Below, one piece after another: positions 1 through 9,247 of a stretch of DNA of 43,593 bases (position 1 is the stretch's first letter; every line of letters starts with the position of its first letter). Location: NCBI GenBank assembly GCA_025361165.1, contig JANYAU010000139.1:1-43593 (forward strand), written 5' to 3'. This stretch comes from Betaproteobacteria bacterium (lineage in GTDB: Bacteria > Pseudomonadota > Gammaproteobacteria > Burkholderiales > Thiobacteraceae). The translations under genes and the position numbers were made by a program. Under the pieces are notes generated by a model. That model was not told where the DNA came from. It did not search any database and saw only the letters and a program-made list of their open reading frames with translations.

Positions 1-359
1 GAGTATGGCCACACCATCAAACTCATGGCCCCGAAGTTCGTCACCCCCTACCGCATGAGCGGTAAACGCGGCAAGAACGATGCAGCAGATGCCGCCGCCA
101 TTGCTGAGGCCGTCACCCGGTCGCACATGCGCTTTGTCCCCATCAAAGAAAACACCAGCAAATCATCCTATGCCTACACCGCACCCGGCAAGGCTTCGTC
201 GCAGAGCGTACTGCAAGCTATAACCGTTTGCGCGGATTGATTGCCGAATTCGGCATCGTCTTGCCACAGAAAGTTACCGGTCTGCGCCAGAGCATCGGCA
301 AACATCTTGACGAGATACCCGGTTACGCCAAGCGCTGCATCGACGGCACAACAGCATAA
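1..359 (+). pseudogene. IS110-family transposase remnant, truncated and frameshifted
   Basis: Frame 1 from base 1 reads EYGHTIKLMAPKFVTPYRMSGKRGKNDAADAAAIAEAVTRSHMRFVPIKE (IS110-like DEDD domain); homology continues in frame 3 from about base 153 (QQIILCLHRTRQGFVAERTASYNRLRGLIAEFGIVLPQKVTGLRQSIGKHLDEIPGYAK) to a stop at 357-359. Left end is outside the window. Confidence 0.85.
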
Positions 360-403
360 CCCAGGTACAATATCTGGCAACCTGACCACCCCAGCGAGCC
401 GCC

Positions 404-1531
404 ATGATCCTCATCCTGACACCCGATATTGACCCACAAGGCGCCGAGTACCAGCAACTCGTCGGTTTTCTCGATCAGTTACCTAAGATCCAATACCGCA
501 TGCATCACGAACAAGGCGTGAAGCAACGCCTGACCGAGGTGTATTTGATCGGCGACACGGCCGCACTCACACTCGATGACATGAAGAGCCTGCCGTGCGT
601 GGAGCGCGTGGTGCGCGTGTCGGAGGAATACCGTGTGTTGGGCCGGCACAAGGACGATACGCGCCCTTCCGATTTCGAATACAACGGCGTGACGTTTTCC
701 CAAGATCATCTGCACATTTTTGCCGGGCTGTGCGCGGTCGATACGCCCGAGCATGTGGAGCGCATGATGCAAGCGCTCCAAGCGCACGGCCAAGTTTGCA
801 CCCGCATGGGGGCGTATAAGCCACGCACTAGCCCGTACTCCTTCCAAGGCCATGGCAAAACCTGCCTACCCTATGTGTTCGAACTGGCGGGCAAATACGG
901 CATTAAAGTGATTGCGATGGAAATCACTCACGAATCGCACGTGGAAGAAATCCGCGACGCCTTACGCGCCACCGGCAACCCCACCGGCGTCATGCTGCAA
1001 ATCGGCACGCGCAATACGCAGAACTTCGAGCTGCTCAAAATCGTCGGCCGGCAGCAAGAGTTCCCGGTGCTGATCAAGCGCGGCTTCGGCATTACGCTCG
1101 ACGAATCGCTCAACGCCGCCGAATATTTGGCGAGTGAAGGCAATCGTAAAGTGGTGTTCGGCCTGCGCGGCATGAAAACCAATATGGGCGATCCGCACCG
1201 CAACTTCGTCGATTTCGCGCATGTGCCAGTGGTGAAGCGGCTCACCCGCATGCCGGTGTGCATCGATCCCTCGCACTCGGTCGGCACCCGCGCTACCGGG
1301 CCGGAGGGCATACTCGACATCATGCACGTGGTGGCGCAAGGCGTGATCGCCGGCGCGAATATGATTCTCATCGACTTCCACCCAGCACCTTCTAAGGCGT
1401 TAGTCGATGGCCCGCAGGCCTTGACCTTGGCCGAGCTGCCGCATTTTCTGGAAGACGTGGCGCTGGCGCGCGAGACCTACCTTAAACGCCAAGCGCTGGC
1501 GCAACGCTATGCACAGAAAGCCGCGTCATGA
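404..1531 (+). CDS. aroF: 3-deoxy-7-phosphoheptulonate (DAHP) synthase, type I-beta-like with N-terminal ferredoxin-like regulatory domain
   Basis: 375 aa; motifs GAYKPRTSPYSFQG, IGTRNTQNFELL, VLIKRGFG, PVCIDPSHSVGTR typical of DAHP synthase/KDO8P synthase family. Confidence 0.88.
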   Translation: MILILTPDIDPQGAEYQQLVGFLDQLPKIQYRMHHEQGVKQRLTEVYLIGDTAALTLDDMKSLPCVERVVRVSEEYRVLGRHKDDTRPSDFEYNGVTFSQDHLHIFAGLCAVDTPEHVERMMQALQAHGQVCTRMGAYKPRTSPYSFQGHGKTCLPYVFELAGKYGIKVIAMEITHESHVEEIRDALRATGNPTGVMLQIGTRNTQNFELLKIVGRQQEFPVLIKRGFGITLDESLNAAEYLASEGNRKVVFGLRGMKTNMGDPHRNFVDFAHVPVVKRLTRMPVCIDPSHSVGTRATGPEGILDIMHVVAQGVIAGANMILIDFHPAPSKALVDGPQALTLAELPHFLEDVALARETYLKRQALAQRYAQKAAS

Positions 1532-1953
1532 AAAAACCGCCCAAGCTCGCACTGCTCACCAAACACACCCTCACGCTGGAAGCGGCGCAACGCATCGCCG
1601 ATGCCGCAGAAAAATTCGCGCGTAAGAAAGATTGGAATGTGGTGGTTACCATCGTCGACGATGGAGGGCATCTGATTTATCTGGCGCGCATGGATGGCAC
1701 GCAGATCGGCAGCATCGAGGTCGCCCAGGCCAAAGCGCGCACCGCGCTCGCTTTCAAACGCCCCACGAAAATCTGGAGCGACGCCTTAACCAGCGGCCGC
1801 ACGCCGATTCTCGGCCTGCCCGGCGTCACGCCGGTGGAAGGCGGTCTGCCGCTTACGGTACAGGGAGAATTCGTCGGTGCGATTGGTGTTTCCGGCGTGA
1901 CTTCCGAGCAAGATGGCCAGATCGCGCAAGCCGGCGCGGCAGTGCTCGGCTAA
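1528..1953 (+). CDS. GlcG/HbpS family (heme-binding-like) protein
   Basis: 141 aa; VVTIVDDGGHLIYLARMDG, SIEVAQAKARTALAFKRPT, GGLPLTVQGEFVGAIGVSG are family hallmarks; 4-nt ATGA overlap with upstream gene. Confidence 0.85.
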   Translation: MKKPPKLALLTKHTLTLEAAQRIADAAEKFARKKDWNVVVTIVDDGGHLIYLARMDGTQIGSIEVAQAKARTALAFKRPTKIWSDALTSGRTPILGLPGVTPVEGGLPLTVQGEFVGAIGVSGVTSEQDGQIAQAGAAVLG

Positions 1954-1960
1954 ATTACCG

Positions 1961-2854
1961 CTACTCCCACAACCACGCCGCACCTCTCACCCCGCTCGAA
2001 TCGCCATGCCGGTTTTGCACTAGCCGCGTATCCACACGGTCGGAGAACACATACTTGCCCCATAACTTAGGGACATTCTGATACAGGCGTGTGCTATTCG
2101 ACATACCACCGCCGAGCACGATCACATCGGGATCGAGAATATTGATCACATGCGACAAGGCCCGTGCCAGGCGATCTTCGTATTCCAGCAGCGTTTGCTC
2201 GCAAGCGGCATCGCCTTGTGCCGCGCCTGCAATGATGCGCGGCGCATCCCACGTTTCCCCTGCGCGCTGTGCGTGGTACCGTGCTATCCCGGGGCCGGAG
2301 AGCCATGTCTCGATACACCCCGATTTACCGCAATAACAGACATCCCCCGGCAACTCATTGTGATTGGGCCAGGGCAGCGGGTTATGGCCCCACTCGCCGG
2401 CAATCGCGTTGGGGCCGGTGAGCGCGTGTCCATCGACCACGATGCTCGCACCAGTGCCGGTGCCGATAATCACACCGAACACCACACGCGCTCCGGCTGC
2501 CGCACCATCCATGGCTTCCGACAGCGCAAAACAATTGGCGTCGTTCTCGATCCGGATCGTGCGCCCCAGTAATTTTTCCAGATCATTCAAAATCGGCTGG
2601 CCATTCAAACAGACGGAGTTGGCGTTTTTCAGCAAACCCGTGGCGCGCGAAATAGCGCCCGGCGTGCCGATACCGACCGTGCCTTTGCGCCCCAGCAGGG
2701 CTTCGACCTCATGCACCAGGTCAGCCGTAGCTTGCAGCGTTGCCGCGTAATCGTGTTGCGGTGTCGCCACGCGGCGGCGTAGAAGCGCGTTGCCGGATTC
2801 ATCCAGCGCGATGATCTCGATTTTGGTGCCGCCGAGGTCAATACCGAGACGCAT
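1961..2854 (-). CDS. ROK family sugar kinase (fructokinase/N-acetylhexosamine kinase-like)
   Basis: MRLGIDLGGTKIE, IENDANCFALSEA, GTGTGASIVVDG, GEWGHNPLPW, CYCGKSGCIETWLSGPG zinc-binding ROK motif. Confidence 0.9.
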   Translation of the reverse strand: MRLGIDLGGTKIEIIALDESGNALLRRRVATPQHDYAATLQATADLVHEVEALLGRKGTVGIGTPGAISRATGLLKNANSVCLNGQPILNDLEKLLGRTIRIENDANCFALSEAMDGAAAGARVVFGVIIGTGTGASIVVDGHALTGPNAIAGEWGHNPLPWPNHNELPGDVCYCGKSGCIETWLSGPGIARYHAQRAGETWDAPRIIAGAAQGDAACEQTLLEYEDRLARALSHVINILDPDVIVLGGGMSNSTRLYQNVPKLWGKYVFSDRVDTRLVQNRHGDSSGVRGAAWLWE

Positions 2855-2858
2855 TCCG

Positions 2859-5165
2859 CTAGCGTCCCGGCGCAGTCGCCACCGAGCCTTCTTCCGGATC
2901 TAACTCGCACTGGCCCGCGACGCAGGCGAATTCTTTCGCGCCCATGGTCGTGTCTTCTTTCTCGTACACCACGATGTGGGAGAAATCCACGGTTGGGAAA
3001 TTTGCCACGCGTTTTCGGTATTCTTCCTCGCTGATTTCCTCATACGGCGCGAGTTCGTACACCGAGTTGGAAGCGGGCAAGAACGATAAGCCGCCGAGCA
3101 GATTCCAGTTGTCGTACAGCCAATGCGCGGTGCCGATCCACTCGTCTTCCGCCACGGAGATGGTGACCGAGGGATTGTGTTCGGTGTAGTTGAGCTTCAC
3201 TTGTTTCCAAAATTCCAACTGCTCGATGGCGTTGAGATCGGTGCGCGTGATACTGCCGGGCGGTGCCGCCACGGGAAACTCCAGCACGAAACTGGTGGCT
3301 GACGATTCCAATTGCCCGACCTCCGGGTGATAGGGAAATTTCTGTTCTTTCAACATCGCGAGCAGCGGATCTGTGGCGGAGATGCGGATACGGCGCAGAT
3401 AAAATTTCGCATAGCGCGGATGCATACCGGAGGCCGAGTCCACCAACTGCGACACCGTGCCCGAGGGCTTCACGCAGGTGATGGCGGTAGAAGCATTGAC
3501 GCCGAAGCGCGCGGCATAATCACGATTGATCGCAATCGCCTGCTCGCGCAATTGCCGCAACACCGCGGCTTCGCGCACCACGGTGCAATCCCATTGCCCG
3601 GTGATGGAAACACCGAGCAAGCGCTCTTCCTCGCAATTGCTTTTCCAGTCCGGGCCGATATACGGAAAATTGGTCAGCGTGGATTGATAGGTGCCGAGTA
3701 TCGTCGCCAGACGCATTTTATTTTGCAAGGTTTCAAGTGTATCGTCGGCGCGCGCCACGACTTCGGTGAGATTGCAAAACTGCTTCGAGCGCAAAATTAT
3801 TTCACCACAAGGATTGGTGCCGCAGCGCGGCCAATAGGGTTGAAAGGTTTTCCAGCGCCGCGCAGGCAGTTGCTCCGGCAGCCCGCCGCGATTAAACAAG
3901 CCGCGCTCGCCCGAGCCGCTTTTCGCCAGTGCCAGCCATTCATCGAGAAAATCCACCGCACGCGGCCGGCTCTCATACACCGCGGAATTATTCGCCATGG
4001 AACGCTGTGGGTTGTTGATGTAGAAATGCCCGCTCTTGGCTTGGCGCAACTCATTATCATCGAAATCGGAGAGCGAGATCAGCGCCGAGCGCCGCACGCC
4101 GCCCATTTCCACCACTTCGCCAATCTTGCAAATGATGTCGTGCACATCGAGATTAGCCAAGCGCTTGCCTTGATGCGCCAAAATTTTAGCGCGCGCGAAT
4201 TCCAGCAATGAGCGCAGCGGCGACGGCCCCGAACTGCGCCCACCCATGGTGTGGAGCCGCGCCCCGGCGGGTCGTACTTGAGCATAATCGAAACGCACAT
4301 CGCGTCCCTCGTACCAAGCGCCGAGCCCGGCTTTCAAGGCATCGCCCCAACCCTCTTTGCTGTCATCGACGACATGCGCCGGCAGCATGTGGCCACTTTG
4401 GCGTTTGATGATGGGCAGCAATTGCACGTTCTGGCTTTCCACCGAGAAACCCACTCCCACGCCGCACATCAGCAGGAACATGATCTCGGCAAAATCGTCG
4501 AGCTTGCTCGGCGCGATGAAGGAGCAGTTGTACGCGGCCACGCTATTGTTGCGCGCTGCCTTGCCCGCCGACCACATCAGCCGCATCGAGGGCATGATTT
4601 GCTGCGTGAGTATCGCCTCGCGAATCTCGGCATACTCGGCGGTATTCAACTTATCGCCGACTTTCTCGTGCATGAAATCGAGGTAACGATCCACGGTTTC
4701 GATCCAGGTTTCGCGCCGGCCTTCGTCCTCGATCCAGCGCGAATAAGTGCGGTAATACACGAACTCGGCGAGTGGATTGCGGAAATATTTTTTCGATTCG
4801 GCCGTGCGCGCTTTGACATGCGCCGGCACATCCTTGACCTTGTCCCGTATCTTCGCGCGCTCATGGCGATAGAGAATATAAGCCTTCGCGGTCTTGGGGA
4901 AATCGAGCAGGATCAGCGATTCTTCAACCAGATCCTGAATTTCCTCCACTTGCGGCACATGCCCGTTGGGTAAGCGCTGCGCCAGCGCCGCCAGCGCCGC
5001 ATCGGAAACGCGTTGCGGATCAATTTCAAAAATACCCTCGCCGCACGCCTCCATCGCGTGCCGCACCGCGTTGATAATGCGGCTTGGATCGAAGGGAACA
5101 ATGCGGCCGTCGCGTTTGCGAGCTTGGGTAAAAGGCGAAGCGAGTTGCGGCATGCCGGACTCCAT
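2859..5165 (-). CDS. nrdJ: Adenosylcobalamin-dependent (class II) ribonucleoside reductase
   Basis: 768 aa; N-terminal ATP-cone-like region, CGVGVGFSVE, NPCGEIILRSKQFCNLTEVV, ITCVKPSGTVSQL, C-terminal CVAGQC redox pair. Start could be MPQLASPF, 4 residues in. Confidence 0.88.
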   Translation of the reverse strand: MESGMPQLASPFTQARKRDGRIVPFDPSRIINAVRHAMEACGEGIFEIDPQRVSDAALAALAQRLPNGHVPQVEEIQDLVEESLILLDFPKTAKAYILYRHERAKIRDKVKDVPAHVKARTAESKKYFRNPLAEFVYYRTYSRWIEDEGRRETWIETVDRYLDFMHEKVGDKLNTAEYAEIREAILTQQIMPSMRLMWSAGKAARNNSVAAYNCSFIAPSKLDDFAEIMFLLMCGVGVGFSVESQNVQLLPIIKRQSGHMLPAHVVDDSKEGWGDALKAGLGAWYEGRDVRFDYAQVRPAGARLHTMGGRSSGPSPLRSLLEFARAKILAHQGKRLANLDVHDIICKIGEVVEMGGVRRSALISLSDFDDNELRQAKSGHFYINNPQRSMANNSAVYESRPRAVDFLDEWLALAKSGSGERGLFNRGGLPEQLPARRWKTFQPYWPRCGTNPCGEIILRSKQFCNLTEVVARADDTLETLQNKMRLATILGTYQSTLTNFPYIGPDWKSNCEEERLLGVSITGQWDCTVVREAAVLRQLREQAIAINRDYAARFGVNASTAITCVKPSGTVSQLVDSASGMHPRYAKFYLRRIRISATDPLLAMLKEQKFPYHPEVGQLESSATSFVLEFPVAAPPGSITRTDLNAIEQLEFWKQVKLNYTEHNPSVTISVAEDEWIGTAHWLYDNWNLLGGLSFLPASNSVYELAPYEEISEEEYRKRVANFPTVDFSHIVVYEKEDTTMGAKEFACVAGQCELDPEEGSVATAPGR

Positions 5166-5351
5166 GGCGGGGGAATTGAATGTCTTTGAATCGTACCTGA
5201 ATAAAGCCCGTCATGTGCACCCTATAGGGATCAGTTTATTGCACTTTCACACCGCCTAAAACCGACGGCTTTTTACATCCCAGGCTAAGTTCTCTTCCTT
5301 GATCTCAACGAAGTTGAACGATGTCAAAACTTGGGCTCACTATTTCTTCCA

Positions 5352-6266
5352 TTATTTCTTTTTCTTCAATTTCGTATTTATTTTGGACAGTGCCGGCATC
5401 ATCAATGCCACTTCTCCCGCTGCATCGGCGACTATCGCGAGAAGCATCTGGTCCAATTTCTCACGCCATTGAAGACCGATGATCCTTGCCACAGTCAGAC
5501 CCGACACCGTTACTGCAAGCAAGTCGTCCGGCACGAGGCTTTTCGGCGCCAGGGTAATGCTTTTCCCGCTTCGAATCAGCCGGAATGCCAAATCTTCGCG
5601 TTCAGCGCGAGCTGTCACACGCAAAGTCACCCCCGCCGCCCTTAGCTGCGCGCGCCCAACGACATCCAACTCACAGCGCGAACGGTGTACAAACGGGTAG
5701 CTTTCAAGATCATGAATCGTAATGTGGCCGCGCATCTGAGCAAAGGGGTGCTTTGGCGCGACAACGGCGACTAAAGGTTCACGCCAAAGCACCCGAGCGT
5801 TGGGGGTAAGATCGTTAACGTTAATCCAGGCGATGTCTACTCGTTCCTGCGCGAGCCACTTGGCCACACGATCCGCGGACCCTTCCCAAAGATCTACCTG
5901 CACGTTCGGTTCCCGCTTCCCAAGCACCTGGAACAATTTGACAATCGCTTCCTGCGGCAGCGTATCGAGAACACCTATCCGAACGCGGCGCAGCTCATCT
6001 GTCTCGCCCAGAAAATCTGCACGCGCAGCATCGCATTGCCTAAGAATATCGATCGCATTCCGATAGAACCGCCGCCCTGCGGGGGTAAGACGAAGCGGCC
6101 GGTTGGCCTGGGCGGAGCGGTCGAAGACAGGTCGGCCAAGTTCTTGTTCTAGCGCCTTAAGGCCGGCCGAAATCGACGGTTGCGACAAATGCAGTCGCTC
6201 GGCGGCCTTGATCACGCCGCCGTAATCCACCACGGCTGTCAGGAAGCGGAGATGTTGAATTTTCAT
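5352..6266 (-). CDS. LysR family transcriptional regulator, CysB/Cbl-like
   Basis: MKIQHLRFLTAVVDYGGVIKAAERLHLSQPSISAGLKALEQELGRPVF helix-turn-helix plus substrate-binding domain. Confidence 0.9.
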   Translation of the reverse strand: MKIQHLRFLTAVVDYGGVIKAAERLHLSQPSISAGLKALEQELGRPVFDRSAQANRPLRLTPAGRRFYRNAIDILRQCDAARADFLGETDELRRVRIGVLDTLPQEAIVKLFQVLGKREPNVQVDLWEGSADRVAKWLAQERVDIAWINVNDLTPNARVLWREPLVAVVAPKHPFAQMRGHITIHDLESYPFVHRSRCELDVVGRAQLRAAGVTLRVTARAEREDLAFRLIRSGKSITLAPKSLVPDDLLAVTVSGLTVARIIGLQWREKLDQMLLAIVADAAGEVALMMPALSKINTKLKKKK

Positions 6267-6433
6267 AATAGATAAATCCTATTATTTATTATAATAATAA
6301 TCCATTTTAACTTTATTCCGTATACCAGTAAATTGGCTACCTGAATAATTGGTCTGGCGGAGCAATAACATGCGCCTGTTTAAATGTCTGGAAAGAAAAC
6401 TCTCCGTCATTATCAAAGCGGCTTGGAGGCTGC

Positions 6434-6910
6434 ATGAGTAGCAAACTGCCCACACTCGAATTTCTCAAGCGCCAACTCGACGGCAGCCTTCCCACAGGTG
6501 CAACCACAGAAATGCGATATCCAACGGCGATTTCAAACACGCTGGGATTTCGCATTACTGAAATCGATGTGGGCTACGCAAAAGTTGAACTGGATGCGAA
6601 CGCGGATATCCACGGGAATCAACAAGGCACTGTGCATGGCGGAATGCTCTGTGAATTGGCCGATGCCGCTATTGGAACAGCGCATTCAACAGCGATCTTA
6701 GAAGGCGAAACATTCACCAGCATTGATCTTAAAATCAGCTTCTTTCGACCCGTGTGGAAGTCGGTACTTACGGCCACCGCAAAACAAATTCAACGCGGGA
6801 AAACCATCACACATTATCAATGTGAAATCACCCGAGACGACGGCAAGGCGGTTGCGTTGGCGATGAGTACGGTGATGACCCTCAGAGGGAATGCCGCGAA
6901 CGGACGATGA
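6434..6910 (+). CDS. PaaI-family hotdog thioesterase
   Basis: NQQGTVHGGMLCELADAAIGTA and TSIDLKISFFRPV motifs of the PaaI thioesterase family. Confidence 0.85.
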   Translation: MSSKLPTLEFLKRQLDGSLPTGATTEMRYPTAISNTLGFRITEIDVGYAKVELDANADIHGNQQGTVHGGMLCELADAAIGTAHSTAILEGETFTSIDLKISFFRPVWKSVLTATAKQIQRGKTITHYQCEITRDDGKAVALAMSTVMTLRGNAANGR

Positions 6911-6959
6911 AGAAGAGGTTTGGTCGGCTCTAATCAGATACGACGGGGGTTACAAATCA

Positions 6960-8264
6960 TTACAAGCGCCCACTCAATTTGATATCCAAATAGCGATTCA
7001 CCAGCGCTACCGGCAACTGCGCCGGTTCCACATCCAGCATCATCACGCCGTAATGCTTTAAGGCTTCATGCGCCAGCCGCCGCTGTTCCAGATAAATATC
7101 GGTCGCCGCCAGGCGCAGCGCGTCGTTGAAATTCTGCACCGGTTGTTCCGCCACTTGGTTTAGCGCTGCTTCCTGCAGGCTTGCCAACACCACCAGATGC
7201 TGTTGTCGCAAAAGCGCAATTGCGGGGCGCAATTCTTCCGCATCTTCGTCGCGGAGGTTGGTAACCAGCACGACCAGCGAACGCTTTTTAAGGCGCGTGA
7301 TCAAATCGGTGGCGGCGCGCGCATAGTCGGGCGAGTGTGTGCTGGGCTGCAAGTCGTATATGCTATTCAGCACGGCATTGATCGCGGGCGCCCCTTTGCG
7401 CGGCGGCAGGAAGCGCTCCGGGCCAGCGAAGGCGAAGAAGCCCACGCCATCGCCTTGGCGCAACGCCACATAAGACAACAACAGCACCGCATTCAAGACA
7501 TGATCGAAGTGTGACAACTCGTCATCCTTCGCCAGCATGCGCCGCCCGCAATCGATCAAGAACACCACTTGCTGGTCGCGTTCGTCTTGGTATTCGCGCG
7601 AGATGAGCCGCTTTAAGCGCGAGGTGGCTTTCCAATCGATTTGGCGCAGCGCATCACCGGCGCGATATTCGCGCAGTTGATGAAACGCCAGCCCTTCGCC
7701 GCGCCGCCGGTGTTTCTTAATGCCGAGTTGGCTCAAACGATTGTCGGTGGCGAACAAAGCATACTTCGCCACCTCGGCGAAGTTCGGATACACCTTCACC
7801 GCCTGCGCTGCGCCAATAAAGCGGCTGCGCTGCCATAATCTGAGTGGAGAATCCAATAGCACTTGCACTTGCCCGAAAGTGTGGTCGCCGCGTTCGATTG
7901 GGCGCACCCGATAGCTCAGTTCGGCAAATCCCCCGCCCGTGATGCGGATGCGTTGCGGCAAGCCTTCAATCTCGCTCTGTAGCGGGTAGTGATCGAACAC
8001 CGCCATACGCAAAGTACGCCGGCCCGGGTTGTTAAGGCGGAGTTGCACCTGGCTCCATACACCCACCGGCAAGCTGCCCAAGACGCGGCGCGTGGCGCTG
8101 AGTTTGGGCGCGCTGATAAGCCAAGCGAGATCGAACAACATCAGTCCGGCAAGCAGCGTTCCGATAATCCACCACGCCGGCACGAGCGCAGGCCACACCG
8201 CGGCCGCGATGCCAAAAATAAACCAGCCGCAAGCAGCGGCGAGTAGCGGGCGCGCCGGTCTCAC
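6960..8264 (-). CDS. DUF58 (degenerate vWA-like) protein
   Basis: QLGIKKHRRRGEGLAFHQLREYRAGDALRQIDWKATSRL is a DUF58 hallmark; VVFLIDCGRRM. GTG start at 8264 overlaps the MoxR stop (GTGA); the track ORF to 8498 is over-extended into the MoxR gene. Confidence 0.88.
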   Translation of the reverse strand: MRPARPLLAAACGWFIFGIAAAVWPALVPAWWIIGTLLAGLMLFDLAWLISAPKLSATRRVLGSLPVGVWSQVQLRLNNPGRRTLRMAVFDHYPLQSEIEGLPQRIRITGGGFAELSYRVRPIERGDHTFGQVQVLLDSPLRLWQRSRFIGAAQAVKVYPNFAEVAKYALFATDNRLSQLGIKKHRRRGEGLAFHQLREYRAGDALRQIDWKATSRLKRLISREYQDERDQQVVFLIDCGRRMLAKDDELSHFDHVLNAVLLLSYVALRQGDGVGFFAFAGPERFLPPRKGAPAINAVLNSIYDLQPSTHSPDYARAATDLITRLKKRSLVVLVTNLRDEDAEELRPAIALLRQQHLVVLASLQEAALNQVAEQPVQNFNDALRLAATDIYLEQRRLAHEALKHYGVMMLDVEPAQLPVALVNRYLDIKLSGRL

Positions 8265-9247
8265 TTGCGTGGCGCTTCCACTTTCTCCAGCAGCGCGGCG
8301 AGAATATCGTCCGGCTTGTGGCCTTCTATTTCCAGCTCGGACGCGAGGCTGATGCGATGGCGCAGCGCCGGAATCGCTATGGCTTTCACGTCGTCGGGCG
8401 TGACGAAATCGCGCCCGGCGAACAGCGCTTTGGCGCGCGCGGCGCGAATCAGCGCGATGCCGCCGCGCGGCCCGGCGCCGATGATGATGCCGGGCCACTC
8501 GCGTGTTTTACGCGTGATGCGCACTGCGTAGTCGTTGACGCGCTCATCTACACGTAAGCCGGAAACGATTTGCTGCACTTTGACGATGCTCGCCGCTTTC
8601 ACCACCGCGCTCACCGCGTCGACATTCAGCGTATCGCCAACTTGACCGCCGGTCACGCTCGCCACTAGCGCCTTTTCTTCCTGCTCGCTCGGATAGTCGA
8701 TCAAAATTTTGAGCAAGAAACGATCCAATTGCGCTTCCGGCAGCGGGTAAGTGCCTTCTTGTTCGAGCGGATTTTGTGTGGCCAATGTCATGAACGGCGG
8801 CGTGAGAATGAGTGCTTGGCCTTCGATAGTGACTTGATATTCCTGCATCACTTCCAGCAACGCGGCTTGGGTTTTGGCCGGGGCACGATTGATCTCATCC
8901 GCCAACAACAAATTGGTAAACACCGGCCCTTTGCGAATACGGAATTGCTCGCTTTTTAAATCGTACATCGCGTGCCCGCTGACATCCGACGGCATCAAAT
9001 CGGGCGTGAACTGGATGCGCGCGAAGCTGCCTTCGAAAGTCTTGGCCAGCGCGCGCACCAGCAGGGTTTTACCCAGGCCCGGCACGCCCTCGATCAGCAC
9101 ATGGCCGGCGGCGAACAAGGCAATTAATATTTGCTCGACGACTTGCTCTTGGCCGATTAAGGCCTTGCCGATTTCGGCGCGCATGCGATGGGCAATCGCT
9201 GCAGCCTGTGCGATGTGCTCCTGCGGGGTTTGCTCTGACTCGCTCAT
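8261..9247 (-). CDS. MoxR family AAA+ ATPase
   Basis: Walker A GVPGLGKT, Walker B LLLADEINRAPAKTQAALLEVMQEYQVT, QNPLEQEGTYPLPEAQLDRF. Confidence 0.95.
   Translation of the reverse strand: MSESEQTPQEHIAQAAAIAHRMRAEIGKALIGQEQVVEQILIALFAAGHVLIEGVPGLGKTLLVRALAKTFEGSFARIQFTPDLMPSDVSGHAMYDLKSEQFRIRKGPVFTNLLLADEINRAPAKTQAALLEVMQEYQVTIEGQALILTPPFMTLATQNPLEQEGTYPLPEAQLDRFLLKILIDYPSEQEEKALVASVTGGQVGDTLNVDAVSAVVKAASIVKVQQIVSGLRVDERVNDYAVRITRKTREWPGIIIGAGPRGGIALIRAARAKALFAGRDFVTPDDVKAIAIPALRHRISLASELEIEGHKPDDILAALLEKVEAPRK

Noticed and set aside
3312-4211. 299-aa plus-strand ORF (and 4251-4973)
   Set aside because: Antisense to nrdJ with no recognisable domain.
5166-5351. Possible cobalamin riboswitch upstream of nrdJ
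   Set aside because: Considered because NrdJ is B12-dependent, but I could not find a recognisable B12-box-like element in the short leader.
8265-8498. N-terminal extension of the DUF58 ORF (MARHHHRRRAARRHRADS...)
   Set aside because: Arg/His-rich out-of-frame reading of the MoxR gene; the GTG at 8264 is the likely start.
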